Assembly (NCBI RefSeq): GCF_017565305.1
Contig: NZ_JAGEKP010000015.1
Location: 144,884-208,883 of the forward strand
Source of the DNA: Leifsonia sp. TF02-11
Lineage (GTDB): Bacteria > Actinomycetota > Actinomycetes > Actinomycetales > Microbacteriaceae
Reading direction: 5' to 3'
Length of the DNA stretch: 64,000 nt
A model generated the notes under the pieces. It was not told the DNA's origin. It searched no databases and worked only from the letters and a program-made list of their open reading frames with translations. Shown here piece by piece: positions 8,476-17,517 of the stretch. The position numbers and the translations under genes were made by a program. Every line of letters begins with the position of its first letter. Within the stretch, counting starts at the first letter, position 1.

Positions 8476-10073
8476 TGCGCCTCCTGTCTGTTGTTGGCTG
8501 GCCGGGCCGGTCTTGTGTCGCCTGTGGGGATGTTCCAGATCGCGTCGAGCTCGTCGTCGTCGATGCTGAGGGTGATCGGTGCGGCGTCGGCCTTCTCGCC
8601 GAGCACGGCTTCGTCGGTCTTGAACAGCTCGTACTCCCACGGGGTCGAGGTCGCGAACGCGTCCACGAGGTAGGCGAACTGGCCGACGTACCCGATGAAC
8701 TGGCCCTGCCGAAGCTGCCTCGCCATATCCACATGCACCAGGGGCAGGTCCAGGCGGGTCCGGAGGTCGCCGGCGCCCTGGGTGTTGGTGCGGAAGATGA
8801 ACTTGTTCTCGATGTCGCCCACCACGCTGTAGGCGAGGCTGCGTTCCTGGGAATCGGCGTCGCCGACGGCGTCGAGGTCGCCCATCTTGTGCAGGATCAC
8901 GATGTTGCTAATCCCGTAGTGGCGGGAGAGCTTGAGCCACTGCTGATACATCTGCAACGCGGCCAGCGACGACATGTCCCGCCAGCCTTCTTCGCGGATC
9001 ACGTATCGGGTGCGCCGCGCGTTCCGGTCGGAGATGACGGCCTGCACCCACGCCGTGGTGCACACCTGGGTGAGCTGTGCGACGAGGTCGCCGCGGGCGA
9101 ACAGCTCCGAGGTGTCGACGACCACCATCGGTGCGTCCTCGTCGAAGGAGACGGTGGACTCGTCCTCGAACAGGCCGGACAGGTCCCCGTCGACGAAACG
9201 GCGCAGGGCGAACCGCGGCCCAGAGACCGCCGCCTTCAGATCGGGATCCCCCGCCGCTTTGCCGGCGGCGATGGCCTCCAGCTCCGCGTGGACCCGCCGC
9301 AACGTCGGCTCACCCTCGCTTCCGGCGACGGCGCGTTCCAGGGCCAGGTGGATGCAGGCGTGCTCTGCGGCGGTTAGCCGGCCGGACTCGAGGGTCATCT
9401 CCACCAGCGAGATCAGGGTCGCTGCGCGGCGCTGGCGTACGAGTTGCTCGTCCTGCTCGTCAGTGGCGCCGGTACGTCGTGGGCCCCGGTCCAGGGGGTT
9501 CAGTCGCGCCTGCCCGCCGCCGCCGAGCCGGATCACGGTTCCGCCGACCGCTTCCGCGACCACGACCCATTCGCCCTTGGAGTCGGAAGGGACGACGGCT
9601 TGGTGTCCGAACGCGATCGAGCGGACCGCGAGCGTCTTGACCACTGCGGACTTGCCGGATCGGTAGGCGCCGAGCACGAGCACGTTGGTGGAGAACGCGC
9701 CGCGCTCGCTGGTGTCGGCGTAGGCGTCCCAGGGGGAGAAGTGCCAGAGCGCGTCCGCGTTCAGATCCACCCCGATCACTGGCCCTACGTGTCCGAGCCC
9801 GGTGTCGGCCACGAACGGGTAGATCCCGGCGAGGTGCTGGCTGGTCGCTCGGTGAGGCGGCACGGCCAGACGGGCGAGATTCCAGTAACCGCCCTCGAGC
9901 AATCCCGGCCCGAACGGGCCGGGCACGGGCGCCTCGGGCAGGCCGCGTTCGCGCTTCGAGACGGGCTGCGGGCGCACGGCGTCCTCGAGCTGGCGGACGG
10001 CGGCCTGCCGCTCGCGCCGCTGTGCGCGGGTCTCTTTCGGCGGCGTGAACTGGACGATGCGGCGGGTCATCAC
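8472..10073 (-). CDS. VirB4/TraC-like conjugation ATPase
   Basis: A 533-residue ATPase expected to energise assembly of the transfer channel. Walker A GAYRSGKS lies near residues 135-142; APMVVVDTSELF is consistent with Walker B, and the C-terminal half has the EEGWRDMSSLAALQMYQQWLK-type region of VirB4/HerA relatives, here with a glutamate after the hydrophobic strand. No membrane helix is visible, so it is probably peripheral. Start is either GTG 10073 or ATG 10070; both overlap the stop of the upstream SCO6880-type gene. It is translationally coupled on both sides. Confidence 0.85.
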   Translation of the reverse strand: MMTRRIVQFTPPKETRAQRRERQAAVRQLEDAVRPQPVSKRERGLPEAPVPGPFGPGLLEGGYWNLARLAVPPHRATSQHLAGIYPFVADTGLGHVGPVIGVDLNADALWHFSPWDAYADTSERGAFSTNVLVLGAYRSGKSAVVKTLAVRSIAFGHQAVVPSDSKGEWVVVAEAVGGTVIRLGGGGQARLNPLDRGPRRTGATDEQDEQLVRQRRAATLISLVEMTLESGRLTAAEHACIHLALERAVAGSEGEPTLRRVHAELEAIAAGKAAGDPDLKAAVSGPRFALRRFVDGDLSGLFEDESTVSFDEDAPMVVVDTSELFARGDLVAQLTQVCTTAWVQAVISDRNARRTRYVIREEGWRDMSSLAALQMYQQWLKLSRHYGISNIVILHKMGDLDAVGDADSQERSLAYSVVGDIENKFIFRTNTQGAGDLRTRLDLPLVHVDMARQLRQGQFIGYVGQFAYLVDAFATSTPWEYELFKTDEAVLGEKADAAPITLSIDDDELDAIWNIPTGDTRPARPANNRQEAQ

Positions 10074-11575
10074 TTCATCCCCAAGCCCAGCGGGATCGCG
10101 TTCAGTAGCAGCGCCTCGGCTTGCTGGCAGTACAGGATCTGCGCCTCCATCCCCACCACCGACAGGGCGTTGCGAGCCCCGGCGATGGCCTGCTCGAGTT
10201 GCTGCTCCGTGTCGGCCGAGACCGTGAGATATGCGCCGTAGGAGAACTCGCCGTGCCCGGCGACGAGCTCCTGCTCGCGCTGCTCGAGAGCGAGCCAGTC
10301 CGACTCGTCAACGATCGAGCCGTGCGTGCCGCGCTTGGCGCGGAGGCGTTCGTTGCCGCGCCAGACCTTCTTCTCGTCGCGGATGTTCTTCAGTGCGCGT
10401 CCGACCGGGATCGGTGCGGCCACGATGGACAGGATGTGCGTCACCGCTTCGTTGGTGACCGGGTGGCGGGCGAACACGAGTGGGGCGAGGAAACCAACGG
10501 GTGCGTCGGAGCGGGGCCATTCGTGGATCCACATTGTGGTGTGCACGGCCGACTCGGTGTAGACGATGCCGTTTCGCCCGCGGGGTTCCTCGAGGTACAT
10601 CGGCCCGATCGCCGACGGGTCCACGCCGGCTTGGTCGCCGGTGCGGTTTCGCAGCACCGGGATGGACTCCGGGTCGAAGGCGGTGCGCGCTAGCTCCGCG
10701 AGCTCGCGCGGGCCGAGCCAGGCGCGCACGGTGATCCTCGCCGCGCGCAGCGCCTCGGCGAGGTTGCCGGCCTCCACCGCCGACAGTGCCTGGATGGCCT
10801 GCTTGCCGCCGCCGAGTGCCTTCAGCTGCGCGCCGAGCGCGACCAGGTCGAGGGTGAGGGTGAGGTAGTTGCGGTGCCCGACCGCGAACTGCTCCGACGC
10901 GTCCAGCACCTCCCGGTAGTTCGCCGCGGCGGGACCGGCCGGGTCGACCATGCGCTTTCGGGATGCGGCCTCGTAGTGGTCGCGTGCCGGTCGGATCGTG
11001 GTGCGGGTGGTGCGCTCCTGCAGGGTGACCCGCTTGATCCCCGGTCGCTGGGTGAGGGAGGCCAGCACGGGCGCCCATTGCTGCGCCAGGTCGAGGCGTT
11101 CGGGAGCGTCCTTCATGAGGAAGCCCTGCACCTCCAGCTCGGCGGTGATCGACACGGTCCGTTCGCCCGCGTGATAGGCGGAGGCCATACCGTCCACGCC
11201 CCACAACTGCACGGACGCGCGGGTGCCGGGCAGGTTCAGCGTTCCCTCCAGGTGCTGCTGCTCCGGCCGGTACCGATGGACCGTGGCGCCGGCGGAATGG
11301 CGCACCTGCTTGGACAGCCACAGGCCGAGCATCTTCGGCGCGGACAGACCGTGCACGGTGATCAGGGCGGTCGCACCGAGCGGGACGTAGATCGGAACTG
11401 CGTAGAGCAGGCCGGGCGGGCCGAATCGGTTCACGCCGATCAGGAGGACAGCTGCAGCGGCGATGAGGAAGGTGAGCTGCCACCCGTCCAGGCCCAGCAC
11501 GATGCCTTGCCGGGATCGGTGCGGCAGCCGCACCGGACGCGTCGGGTCGGCGGGGGAGTGCGCGGTCGAGCTCAT
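10070..11575 (-). CDS. SCO6880 family (PrgI-like) conjugation protein
   Basis: A 501-residue protein with two N-terminal membrane helices (about residues 30-50 and 55-75) followed by a large soluble domain. It matches the SCO6880 family, a regular partner of VirB4-like ATPases in actinobacterial conjugative elements and probably the inner-membrane VirB3/PrgI equivalent. The ATG at 11575 shares one base with the stop of the TrbL-like gene (TGATG), which fixes the start; the long upstream reading is out-of-frame shadow of that gene. Confidence 0.82.
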   Translation of the reverse strand: MSSTAHSPADPTRPVRLPHRSRQGIVLGLDGWQLTFLIAAAAVLLIGVNRFGPPGLLYAVPIYVPLGATALITVHGLSAPKMLGLWLSKQVRHSAGATVHRYRPEQQHLEGTLNLPGTRASVQLWGVDGMASAYHAGERTVSITAELEVQGFLMKDAPERLDLAQQWAPVLASLTQRPGIKRVTLQERTTRTTIRPARDHYEAASRKRMVDPAGPAAANYREVLDASEQFAVGHRNYLTLTLDLVALGAQLKALGGGKQAIQALSAVEAGNLAEALRAARITVRAWLGPRELAELARTAFDPESIPVLRNRTGDQAGVDPSAIGPMYLEEPRGRNGIVYTESAVHTTMWIHEWPRSDAPVGFLAPLVFARHPVTNEAVTHILSIVAAPIPVGRALKNIRDEKKVWRGNERLRAKRGTHGSIVDESDWLALEQREQELVAGHGEFSYGAYLTVSADTEQQLEQAIAGARNALSVVGMEAQILYCQQAEALLLNAIPLGLGMK

Positions 11576-12984
11576 CAGGACCTCCTCGGGGTCGATGTCG
11601 CGGGCGCGGGAGTAGCGGGCTTGGGTTGGGGTGACGGGCGGGACGCGGGCGCGGACGCCACCCGCGTCGGCGGGGCGCTTTGTCCGCCGCCCGAGCCGCC
11701 GCCACTCACGGGGCGGCCGGCGGGGTGAGAGCTCACGCGGGATGGCATTCTCGTCAGCCCCCGGGCCATCGAGTTGGCTCCCCTGGCGCCGCCGGCACCG
11801 ATCCGCGATCCCACCGAGTCGACGGCGGCGCCGCCGATGAAGCTGAACAGGCTGAACACGGCGAACGGGGCGAAGGAGACCATCACGAGCCCAAGAAGCA
11901 GTGGCCATGACCGGGGATCCCAGATGGTCTTCACGCCGGCGAGCCCATCGACGATCAGAGCAAGGAATCCGATCGTCAGGGGGCCCGTGAGCAGCAGGGC
12001 GACGACGGCGGAGACGTAGCGGATGACCCATTGCGAGCCGATCGAGCGGACCGGGAACAGCATCCACGCCACCGGGCCGACGGCGATCAGGACCGCGAGG
12101 GAGAGGTTGCGGAACATGAACACGAGCACCAGCAGCAGCATTCCCAGCAGCAGCAGTCCGTCGATCAGGAACGCGAAGAAGTAGTTCGCCTGGCCGCCGG
12201 CCCACATCACCTTCTGCAGGGTGATGAACAGCGAGCCAGGCCCGTCGCGGTTCAGGATGTACCAGGTCATCCCGTCCAGCGCGTTGACCAAGTTCCCGAT
12301 GGTCCACAAGCTCAACGGCACGGCCGGTACGGCGATGAACGAGCGCACGATAGCCGACACCAGCTGCTCGCGATCCCGAGACACGACTGCGGCGGCGATG
12401 GACCACACCATCGCGCCGAACAAGACAACGAGCACCGCCCACTGCCAGAACGACCACTCGCCCACCGCGGCGGACCACAGGGTCGAGTCCGTGTTGAAGG
12501 AGATGCTGCTGGCCATCGCATAGCCGGCTGCGGTCGCGCCGAGCGCCATCCCTCGGCCGAAGTTCTCGAAAGTGGTGCAGACCAGGTCGCCGATGCTGCA
12601 CCCATAAGAGACGGTCGCGGCGCGGCCGCCGACCGCGCGCAGGGCGTCCTCGTGGCCTTGGTAAGTGGTGCACACCATCGCCGTGCTGCCGTGGAACGGG
12701 ACGCCGATGAAGCATTCCTGCTCATGCACGTCGGCAGGGTTCTGCGGTGTGCAGCTGATCTGCCCGCTGGCGTTGAAGCAGTCGACGGGGAACGCGGGAG
12801 CCGACCAGGGCATCCCGGTCACTGGGCCGTCATCGTTGGCCTGGGGCGCCTGGATCGTGGAAGCGTTCGCCGGGGCAGCCCCGATCGTGGTCGCGGCGTC
12901 CGCCGCCGCTGACTGAGCGCCGCCTAGGATCGCTGTGATCGCGATCGCGGCGGCGAGCGCGGAGAGCAGCGGAAGCCGAGTCAT
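11575..12984 (-). CDS. TrbL/VirB6-like polytopic membrane protein
   Basis: A 469-residue protein with an N-terminal signal peptide (cut after about residue 28, ...AQSAAADA). An extracellular cysteine-containing region with four or more Cys residues follows, then about six membrane helices between residues 170 and 390. The glycine/serine/proline-rich cytoplasmic tail is low-complexity. The topology fits the VirB6/TrbL channel component of a type IV secretion system. It lies between the small membrane protein and the SCO6880-type gene, 4 nt and -1 nt away. Confidence 0.78.
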   Translation of the reverse strand: MTRLPLLSALAAAIAITAILGGAQSAAADAATTIGAAPANASTIQAPQANDDGPVTGMPWSAPAFPVDCFNASGQISCTPQNPADVHEQECFIGVPFHGSTAMVCTTYQGHEDALRAVGGRAATVSYGCSIGDLVCTTFENFGRGMALGATAAGYAMASSISFNTDSTLWSAAVGEWSFWQWAVLVVLFGAMVWSIAAAVVSRDREQLVSAIVRSFIAVPAVPLSLWTIGNLVNALDGMTWYILNRDGPGSLFITLQKVMWAGGQANYFFAFLIDGLLLLGMLLLVLVFMFRNLSLAVLIAVGPVAWMLFPVRSIGSQWVIRYVSAVVALLLTGPLTIGFLALIVDGLAGVKTIWDPRSWPLLLGLVMVSFAPFAVFSLFSFIGGAAVDSVGSRIGAGGARGANSMARGLTRMPSRVSSHPAGRPVSGGGSGGGQSAPPTRVASAPASRPSPQPKPATPAPATSTPRRS

Positions 12985-12988
12985 GGTC

Positions 12989-13282
12989 TTAGAAGCCGAA
13001 GTCGAAGTTGACGAACCACTGGAATACGCCGCTCGCGCCGCCCAGGAGCGCTGCCGCGAGGAAGATCCACGCGATGTTCTCGCCGGCCCAGGTGCGCACC
13101 CGCTCGGGGGCGAGGCCGCGGAAGGCGAGGGCGCCGATGGCGATCACGAGCATGATGAACACGACGATGAGTGCGGCCCCGAGCAGGTACGAGGCGACAA
13201 CCTGAAGCCCGTGGAAGAACGGCGCGTTGAAGTCCGGGTTGATCGGTGGAACGTCGACGGTGGGAACCGGTCTGCTGGTCAT
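12989..13282 (-). CDS. Small two-helix membrane protein, possible VirB2-type pilin or channel subunit
   Basis: A 97-residue protein with a hydrophilic N-terminus and two membrane helices (about residues 28-52 and 68-90) separated by a short basic loop, RGLAPERVRTWAG. Size and topology resemble VirB2/TrbC pilins, but there is no cleavable signal. The position, immediately upstream of the TrbL-like gene in the transfer operon, supports a role in the mating channel. The name is a topological guess. Confidence 0.65.
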   Translation of the reverse strand: MTSRPVPTVDVPPINPDFNAPFFHGLQVVASYLLGAALIVVFIMLVIAIGALAFRGLAPERVRTWAGENIAWIFLAAALLGGASGVFQWFVNFDFGF

Positions 13283-13307
13283 GGTGTCTCCTGTCAGATT
13301 CGAAGGG

Positions 13308-13907
13308 CTACTTGAGAGGCAGGCCGAGCGCGGCCATGAACGGCGCCGGATCCACCGGAGTGCCGTTGACGTCGACCTGGAAGTGGAGATGGCAACCAGT
13401 GGCGACGCCTGTCTCTCCTTCCAAGCCGAGGGGCGTCCCGGCGACCACAGCCATGCCTTGGGAGACCATCAGGGAGCCCCACATCATGTGGCCGTAGATC
13501 GTGATGATTCCGCCGCCGTGGTCGATCTCGACGGCGTTGCCAAAGCTGCCCCAGGCGCCGGCCCGGATCACGGTGCCGGGGCCGGCGGCGTAGATCGTCG
13601 CTCCGCACCCCTGGTACATGTCGTAGCCCTGATGGAACGTGCTGCAGAGCGCGCAGTTGGGGACATGTCTGGGGCCGAAGCCGTCGCTCTTGGTGTAGTT
13701 GCCGGCCAGCGGGTATCCCCACTGGCCGACCACGGTCGGCCCTCCGGCCGCGGCGCCGGCGGCACTGGCTCCGCCGAGGATCGACGGCACCGCAAACAGC
13801 GGCGAGAGCACCGCAAGGAGCAGCACGACGATGAACACGACCACCGCGAGGACCAGGCGGCGGACAGTCTTCGACCGTGCTGCGATCAGCAGAGCCGGCG
13901 CAGCCAT
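13308..13907 (-). CDS. M23-family metallopeptidase of the transfer apparatus
   Basis: A 199-residue protein with one N-terminal membrane anchor (about residues 15-38) and an extracellular LytM/M23 domain. The zinc ligands are visible as HQGYD (first H and D) and HLHF (second pair), with GHMMWGSLMVSQGMAV between them. It would cut cell-wall cross-bridges to let the channel pass, as VirB1 lytic enzymes do elsewhere. The ATG at 13907 follows the VirB8-like stop by 2 nt; the longer upstream reading is inside that gene. Confidence 0.88.
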   Translation of the reverse strand: MAAPALLIAARSKTVRRLVLAVVVFIVVLLLAVLSPLFAVPSILGGASAAGAAAGGPTVVGQWGYPLAGNYTKSDGFGPRHVPNCALCSTFHQGYDMYQGCGATIYAAGPGTVIRAGAWGSFGNAVEIDHGGGIITIYGHMMWGSLMVSQGMAVVAGTPLGLEGETGVATGCHLHFQVDVNGTPVDPAPFMAALGLPLK

Positions 13908-13909
13908 GC

Positions 13910-14635
13910 TCAGCCCACCGCCGAGTCGAAGTATCGGACGACCTTGCAGTCCCCTGCCCGCTGAGCTGAACCTGGGGTCGGGACGGACTTGCCGCCGCAG
14001 ACGACCTGCACGCTCGCGCGGACGGTCTCGTCGTAGCTGACATCTTGGCCGTCGGCGGTGCGGGTGTAGTGCATGACCATGTCCGCGGAAGCCGTCCACA
14101 TGTGCTGCGCCGAGGTCTCGGGCAGGTCGAGGTAGCTGATGTCGCCCTTCACCTGCGCGGTCACGCGACCGTCCTCACTGGTCAGGCTGTCCCACATGTC
14201 CTGCGGGAGGACGACCGACTGGTCGAGCTCCGCCTGGTATCCGGCCATCTGATCGAGCGCATCCTGCGGCTTCTCGTACAGGGGGCTGGGGGTGAACCAG
14301 GTGTCCAGCCACGCCAACCATTCGGTGCGGGTGGCCTTGCGCGTGTCGAAGGAGCCGGCCGCCTCAAGTGCTGCTCTCGCGTAGGCGTCCTGATCGCGGG
14401 TGATCGGCTCCGGTACCCACCCCCGCTCGGCCACCGTCGGGTCAACGACATCACCGGAAGACGGCGGAGGGGCAGAAGGAGAGGGGCTCGATCCGGTCGT
14501 CGAGGGCGCAGACGTCGGGCTGCTGTTCGGACGTTGCTGGATCGCCAGAATGCCGGCAATCAGCGCGGCTACCAGCACTATGCCCCCGAGTACAGCCCAG
14601 GTGATACGCGCCTTGCGCGGTCTTGCATCGGCCAT
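13910..14635 (-). CDS. VirB8-like bitopic conjugation protein, first gene of the transfer operon
   Basis: A 241-residue protein with a short basic cytoplasmic N-terminus, one membrane helix (about residues 13-33), a serine/proline-rich linker and an extracellular domain of about 170 residues. The topology and place fit the VirB8/TcpC-like scaffold of Gram-positive type IV secretion systems. No sequence motif proves it. AGGGAGA precedes the ATG at 14635. A further ATG upstream would start inside the operator palindromes and is rejected. This is the promoter-proximal gene of the minus-strand transfer operon. Confidence 0.68.
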   Translation of the reverse strand: MADARPRKARITWAVLGGIVLVAALIAGILAIQQRPNSSPTSAPSTTGSSPSPSAPPPSSGDVVDPTVAERGWVPEPITRDQDAYARAALEAAGSFDTRKATRTEWLAWLDTWFTPSPLYEKPQDALDQMAGYQAELDQSVVLPQDMWDSLTSEDGRVTAQVKGDISYLDLPETSAQHMWTASADMVMHYTRTADGQDVSYDETVRASVQVVCGGKSVPTPGSAQRAGDCKVVRYFDSAVG

Positions 14636-14693
14636 TCTGCTGGTCTCCCTTCCCGTGTCAGGCGGCGTTTGCCGGGTGCGGCGTGCCTTGCGT

Positions 14694-14746
14694 AAGTGAA
14701 TGGTATAGCCATACACTTCGGAAGTGTAGAGTTTTTCCATTCACTT
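14694..14746. promoter_or_regulatory. Nested palindromes in the divergent transfer-operon / regulator promoter region
   Basis: An outer perfect 10-bp inverted repeat, AAGTGAATGG (14694-14703) and CCATTCACTT (14737-14746), encloses a 17-bp palindrome TACACTTC-G-GAAGTGTA (14712-14728). On the minus strand, TCTACA (14730-14725) and TATACC (14707-14702) with a 17-nt spacer form a plausible promoter for the transfer operon, so both palindromes cover it. The adjacent divergent winged-helix gene is the likely binder. Confidence 0.6.
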
Positions 14747-14793
14747 TTCGAGTGGACGGGACGAGGCGTTCCCTCCGTGAAGGAAGGAGCAGC

Positions 14794-15108
14794 ATGCCGA
14801 AGCGCGTCGACGCGGGTGAGTGGTCCGAATGGTTGGAGGACCCCATCGAAGCCTTGGGAAGCCTCGTGAGAGCGGGCATCATCGGCCATCTGCGCCAGCG
14901 CGGCCCGGCCACGCGTGCCGAGATCGCGGCCGCCTTGGACCTGCCGGCGCAGACCGTCAGCTTCTCGCTCAAGCCGATGCTCGAGGCCCAGTTGCTGCTC
15001 GTGGACCCGCCGAATCCGCGCCGCGGACAGTGGGTCAAGTACTCGGTCAACGAGGAGCGCGTCAGCCGCATGTATCTGCAACTCGGGCAGGCGATCGGCG
15101 AGGTCTGA
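14794..15108 (+). CDS. Winged-helix (ArsR-like) regulator of the transfer operon
   Basis: A 104-residue protein with a winged helix-turn-helix: DPIEALGSLVRAGIIGHL, then GPATRAEIAAALDLPAQTVSFSL as the HTH and WVKYSVNEERV as the wing. No cysteine metal sites of classical ArsR sensors are present. AAGGAAGGAG sits just before the ATG at 14794. It diverges from the conjugation operon and is separated from it by nested palindromes, so it is probably the switch for transfer genes and its own expression. An earlier in-frame start would run through the operators and is not used. Confidence 0.82.
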   Translation: MPKRVDAGEWSEWLEDPIEALGSLVRAGIIGHLRQRGPATRAEIAAALDLPAQTVSFSLKPMLEAQLLLVDPPNPRRGQWVKYSVNEERVSRMYLQLGQAIGEV

Positions 15109-15218
15109 CCGTTCAAGACCCTGGAGGAGTTGCCCCGTTGCGACGGCGTTGAGGCCGGGAGCTTCCGAGACGGCGGGCAGATGCCCGTCATCGAGTTCGG
15201 CGTCCCCCGAGATCATCG

Positions 15219-15614
15219 CTACCCCTCGGGGCCGCTTTCGCATCCTGCGCGCGGAGCGAGCCACTGCAGCTGCGTGACATGCTTCGGCTCGAGCGACGAG
15301 ACGCCGAGGAGCTTCATCGTGCGTACGATCTCGACACGCAGGATCGCGATTGTGCGGTCGACCCCAGCGCGGCCGCCCGCCATCAGCCCACACAGATACG
15401 CGCGGGCGACGAGGGTGAAGCTCGCGCTGAGGGCGATGGCTGCCACGATGTCGGCGCCGTTCATGATGCCTGTGTCGATCATGATGTTGGCGTCCTTGCC
15501 GACTTCGCGGACGACGTGGGGTTGCAGGTGGAACGGGACCAGCGCGCGGTCGAGTTGGCGGCCACCGTGGTTGGAGAGCACGATCCCGTCGACGCCTAGG
15601 TCGATGAGTTTCTT
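15219..15614 (-). pseudogene. C-terminal remnant of an FMN-dependent alpha-hydroxy-acid dehydrogenase (LldD-like)
   Basis: About 130 codons match the C-terminal third of lactate dehydrogenase/glycolate oxidase-type enzymes: [20 protein letters not shown] (active-site His and Arg), then [15 protein letters not shown] and the [14 protein letters not shown] phosphate-binding region, ending ...[18 protein letters not shown] normal enzyme is near 400 residues, so about two thirds is gone, and upstream sequence shows no similarity. It lies just beyond the conjugative element, so loss may have accompanied insertion or excision. Confidence 0.8.
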
Positions 15615-16049
15615 CGAGTCCCGCGGCGAACTCTGACGGCCCTCCGTTGGCCAGACGCGAGTCACATTGGTCGATTCGCTTGAAAACGCGTGATGCACGC
15701 GGTTAATGTAAGCACATTCTCACATCATGCAGTAGTGCGGTGAATTCAGCCTGCGGCGACCACGGTGTACTCAATTGCTCTGGCTGGGCTCGCGCTCACA
15801 TCCCGGACTCCAAGTTGCGCGCTGCGACTAGACCAAACGGGGGCCGAGGCTGGGGTGGTCTCGCGTCGGCAGGTAGTGGCGCGCGGTCAGGAAGACCCGA
15901 AGTGGGGCGGCGTCGAACTGGCGGACACCGGACACGCTACTGACTGTCCTCGACATGCTGTCGACGGACGTGGCGGCAGGGTCGGCTCGGCCGCAGTCGT
16001 TGGAGTCGTCGGATCTCGTTGCCACACCGTGGCCCTGGGCGTAACTGGC
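15615..16049. other. Intergenic stretch without a recognisable gene
   Basis: I see no convincing coding region or RNA gene here. The readings on both strands lack good starts, codon bias or recognisable motifs. It separates the dehydrogenase remnant from the thioesterase gene. Confidence 0.5.
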
Positions 16050-16472
16050 CTAGTGAGTCTGGGGCAGACGGTCGCGCGCGTAGGTGATCTCGGAGTAGCC
16101 GTGGGGAAGGGGGCGCCCATTCCCATCAACGTTCACGAACACGATCCGGTTGATTGTGAGGATCTTCTGGCGCGTGAACATGTTGCGCACCTCGGCCATC
16201 ATGGTGAGGGAGGTGGTGCCGAAATCGGTTGCGCGCAAGCCCATTTCGATGATGTCTCCCTGCTGCGCCGAACTGACGAAGTTGATTTCGGACATGAACT
16301 TGGTGACAACTCGGTGATTTCCAAGCTGGACGATGGCGTAGATCGTGGCTTCCTCGTCGATCCAGCGCAGCAGGCTCCCGCCGAACAGGGTGCCGTTGGC
16401 GTTCAAATCCTCAGGACGCACCCACTTCCGTGTTCGGAAGTTGATCGCAGCGTCGGAGGACTGGGATGCCAT
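16050..16472 (-). CDS. Acyl-CoA thioesterase, hotdog fold
   Basis: A 140-residue single hotdog-domain protein. The conserved LNANGTLFGGSLLRWIDEEATIYA segment (residues about 22-45) carries the helix and the acidic residue found in YciA/BFIT-type acyl-CoA thioesterases. It would hydrolyse acyl-CoA in the cytoplasm; the chain-length range cannot be read from sequence. The ATG at 16472 lies 8 nt after the preceding dehydrogenase gene, so it is probably the third gene of the operon running from the transaldolase-family gene. Its link to inositol catabolism is unclear. Confidence 0.85.
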   Translation of the reverse strand: MASQSSDAAINFRTRKWVRPEDLNANGTLFGGSLLRWIDEEATIYAIVQLGNHRVVTKFMSEINFVSSAQQGDIIEMGLRATDFGTTSLTMMAEVRNMFTRQKILTINRIVFVNVDGNGRPLPHGYSEITYARDRLPQTH

Positions 16473-16479
16473 CGCCTGG

Positions 16480-17517
16480 TCAGGCTTCGAGGGTGACGAC
16501 TTGCGATTCGGCGTCGCTGAGACGGGCGGCGTCAAGCACTTCGAGAGTGTCGACTGCCTCCTGCGGCGTTACCGGGACCGGACCATTCCCGCGTACCGCG
16601 GCGGCCATCCTGGCGTAGTAGTCGCGGTAGTCGCCCTGAGCAGACGGCACTGGTTCCGTTCCGCTGGCAGTTCGCAGCTCGCCCCAGTGATCCTCCGGCT
16701 CGTAGCCCCAGCGGTCGCCCTCGGACGCCGGCGTGAGGCCGGCGAGAGATGCCTCGGCCTGTACGTCGGCGCTGTTGGAACGGTAGGAGCCCTGGGAGCC
16801 CAGCACGCGAAGCTCCCGTTGGGCGGCGTGGTTGATCTTGCTCGAGGTCAGCAGCGACCTCACACCGGAATTGTGGGTCAGCGCGAGGGTGAAGCCGGCA
16901 TCGACGCGGCCACCGTCGACCGGCACCCAGTCGAGCTCGGCGTAGACGTGGTGGGCGGGACCGAAGAGCCACAGGGCCTGGTCGACGAGGTGGCTGCCGA
17001 TGTCGCGTAGCAGCCCGCCGCCCGGGGTGGCCTCGAGGGTGCCCGGGTCGTCGGCATCGAACCGTGACCCGAAACGCCACACGTCGCCGACGGCATCGGA
17101 TTCGATGACGCGGCGCAGCGTGCGCACGTCAGCGTCCCAGCGTCGGTTGTGGAACACCGCCAGCGGCACTCCTGCCGCTGCGGCCGCGTCGCGCAGCTCC
17201 CGGGCGGTCGCCGCGTCGGGTGCGAACGGCTTGTCGGCCACGACCGAGACGCCTGCGGCGACCGCTTCGAGCACGAGTTGGCGTCGGGTCTCGGGCGGGG
17301 TCGTGATGACGGCCAGATCCGCGTGCGGCAGAGCCGAGGTCAGATCGTCGTAGGCCGGAACTCCGGGCCGGTCGGCGGCGAGCTGTGCTCGTCGCTCTGC
17401 GGACCGGGTAACGACGCCGACCAGCTTCAGGTCGGGAACGGCATCGATAAAGGGCGCGTGGAAACTGCGCCCGCCAGCGCCGTAGCCGGCGATCACCACG
17501 CGCAACGGGGCGCTCAT
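16480..17517 (-). CDS. Gfo/Idh/MocA-family oxidoreductase
   Basis: A 345-residue NAD(P)-dependent sugar or cyclitol dehydrogenase. A Rossmann domain opens with VVIAGYGAGGRSFH, and DKPF replaces the usual EKP lysine motif near residue 96, retaining the lysine. GGGLLRDIGSHLVDQALWLFG carries the catalytic His/Asp region. It overlaps the transaldolase-family stop by 4 nt and precedes the thioesterase. Its place beside the iol genes under a shared divergent promoter region suggests a cyclitol or derived sugar as substrate. Confidence 0.85.
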   Translation of the reverse strand: MSAPLRVVIAGYGAGGRSFHAPFIDAVPDLKLVGVVTRSAERRAQLAADRPGVPAYDDLTSALPHADLAVITTPPETRRQLVLEAVAAGVSVVADKPFAPDAATARELRDAAAAAGVPLAVFHNRRWDADVRTLRRVIESDAVGDVWRFGSRFDADDPGTLEATPGGGLLRDIGSHLVDQALWLFGPAHHVYAELDWVPVDGGRVDAGFTLALTHNSGVRSLLTSSKINHAAQRELRVLGSQGSYRSNSADVQAEASLAGLTPASEGDRWGYEPEDHWGELRTASGTEPVPSAQGDYRDYYARMAAAVRGNGPVPVTPQEAVDTLEVLDAARLSDAESQVVTLEA

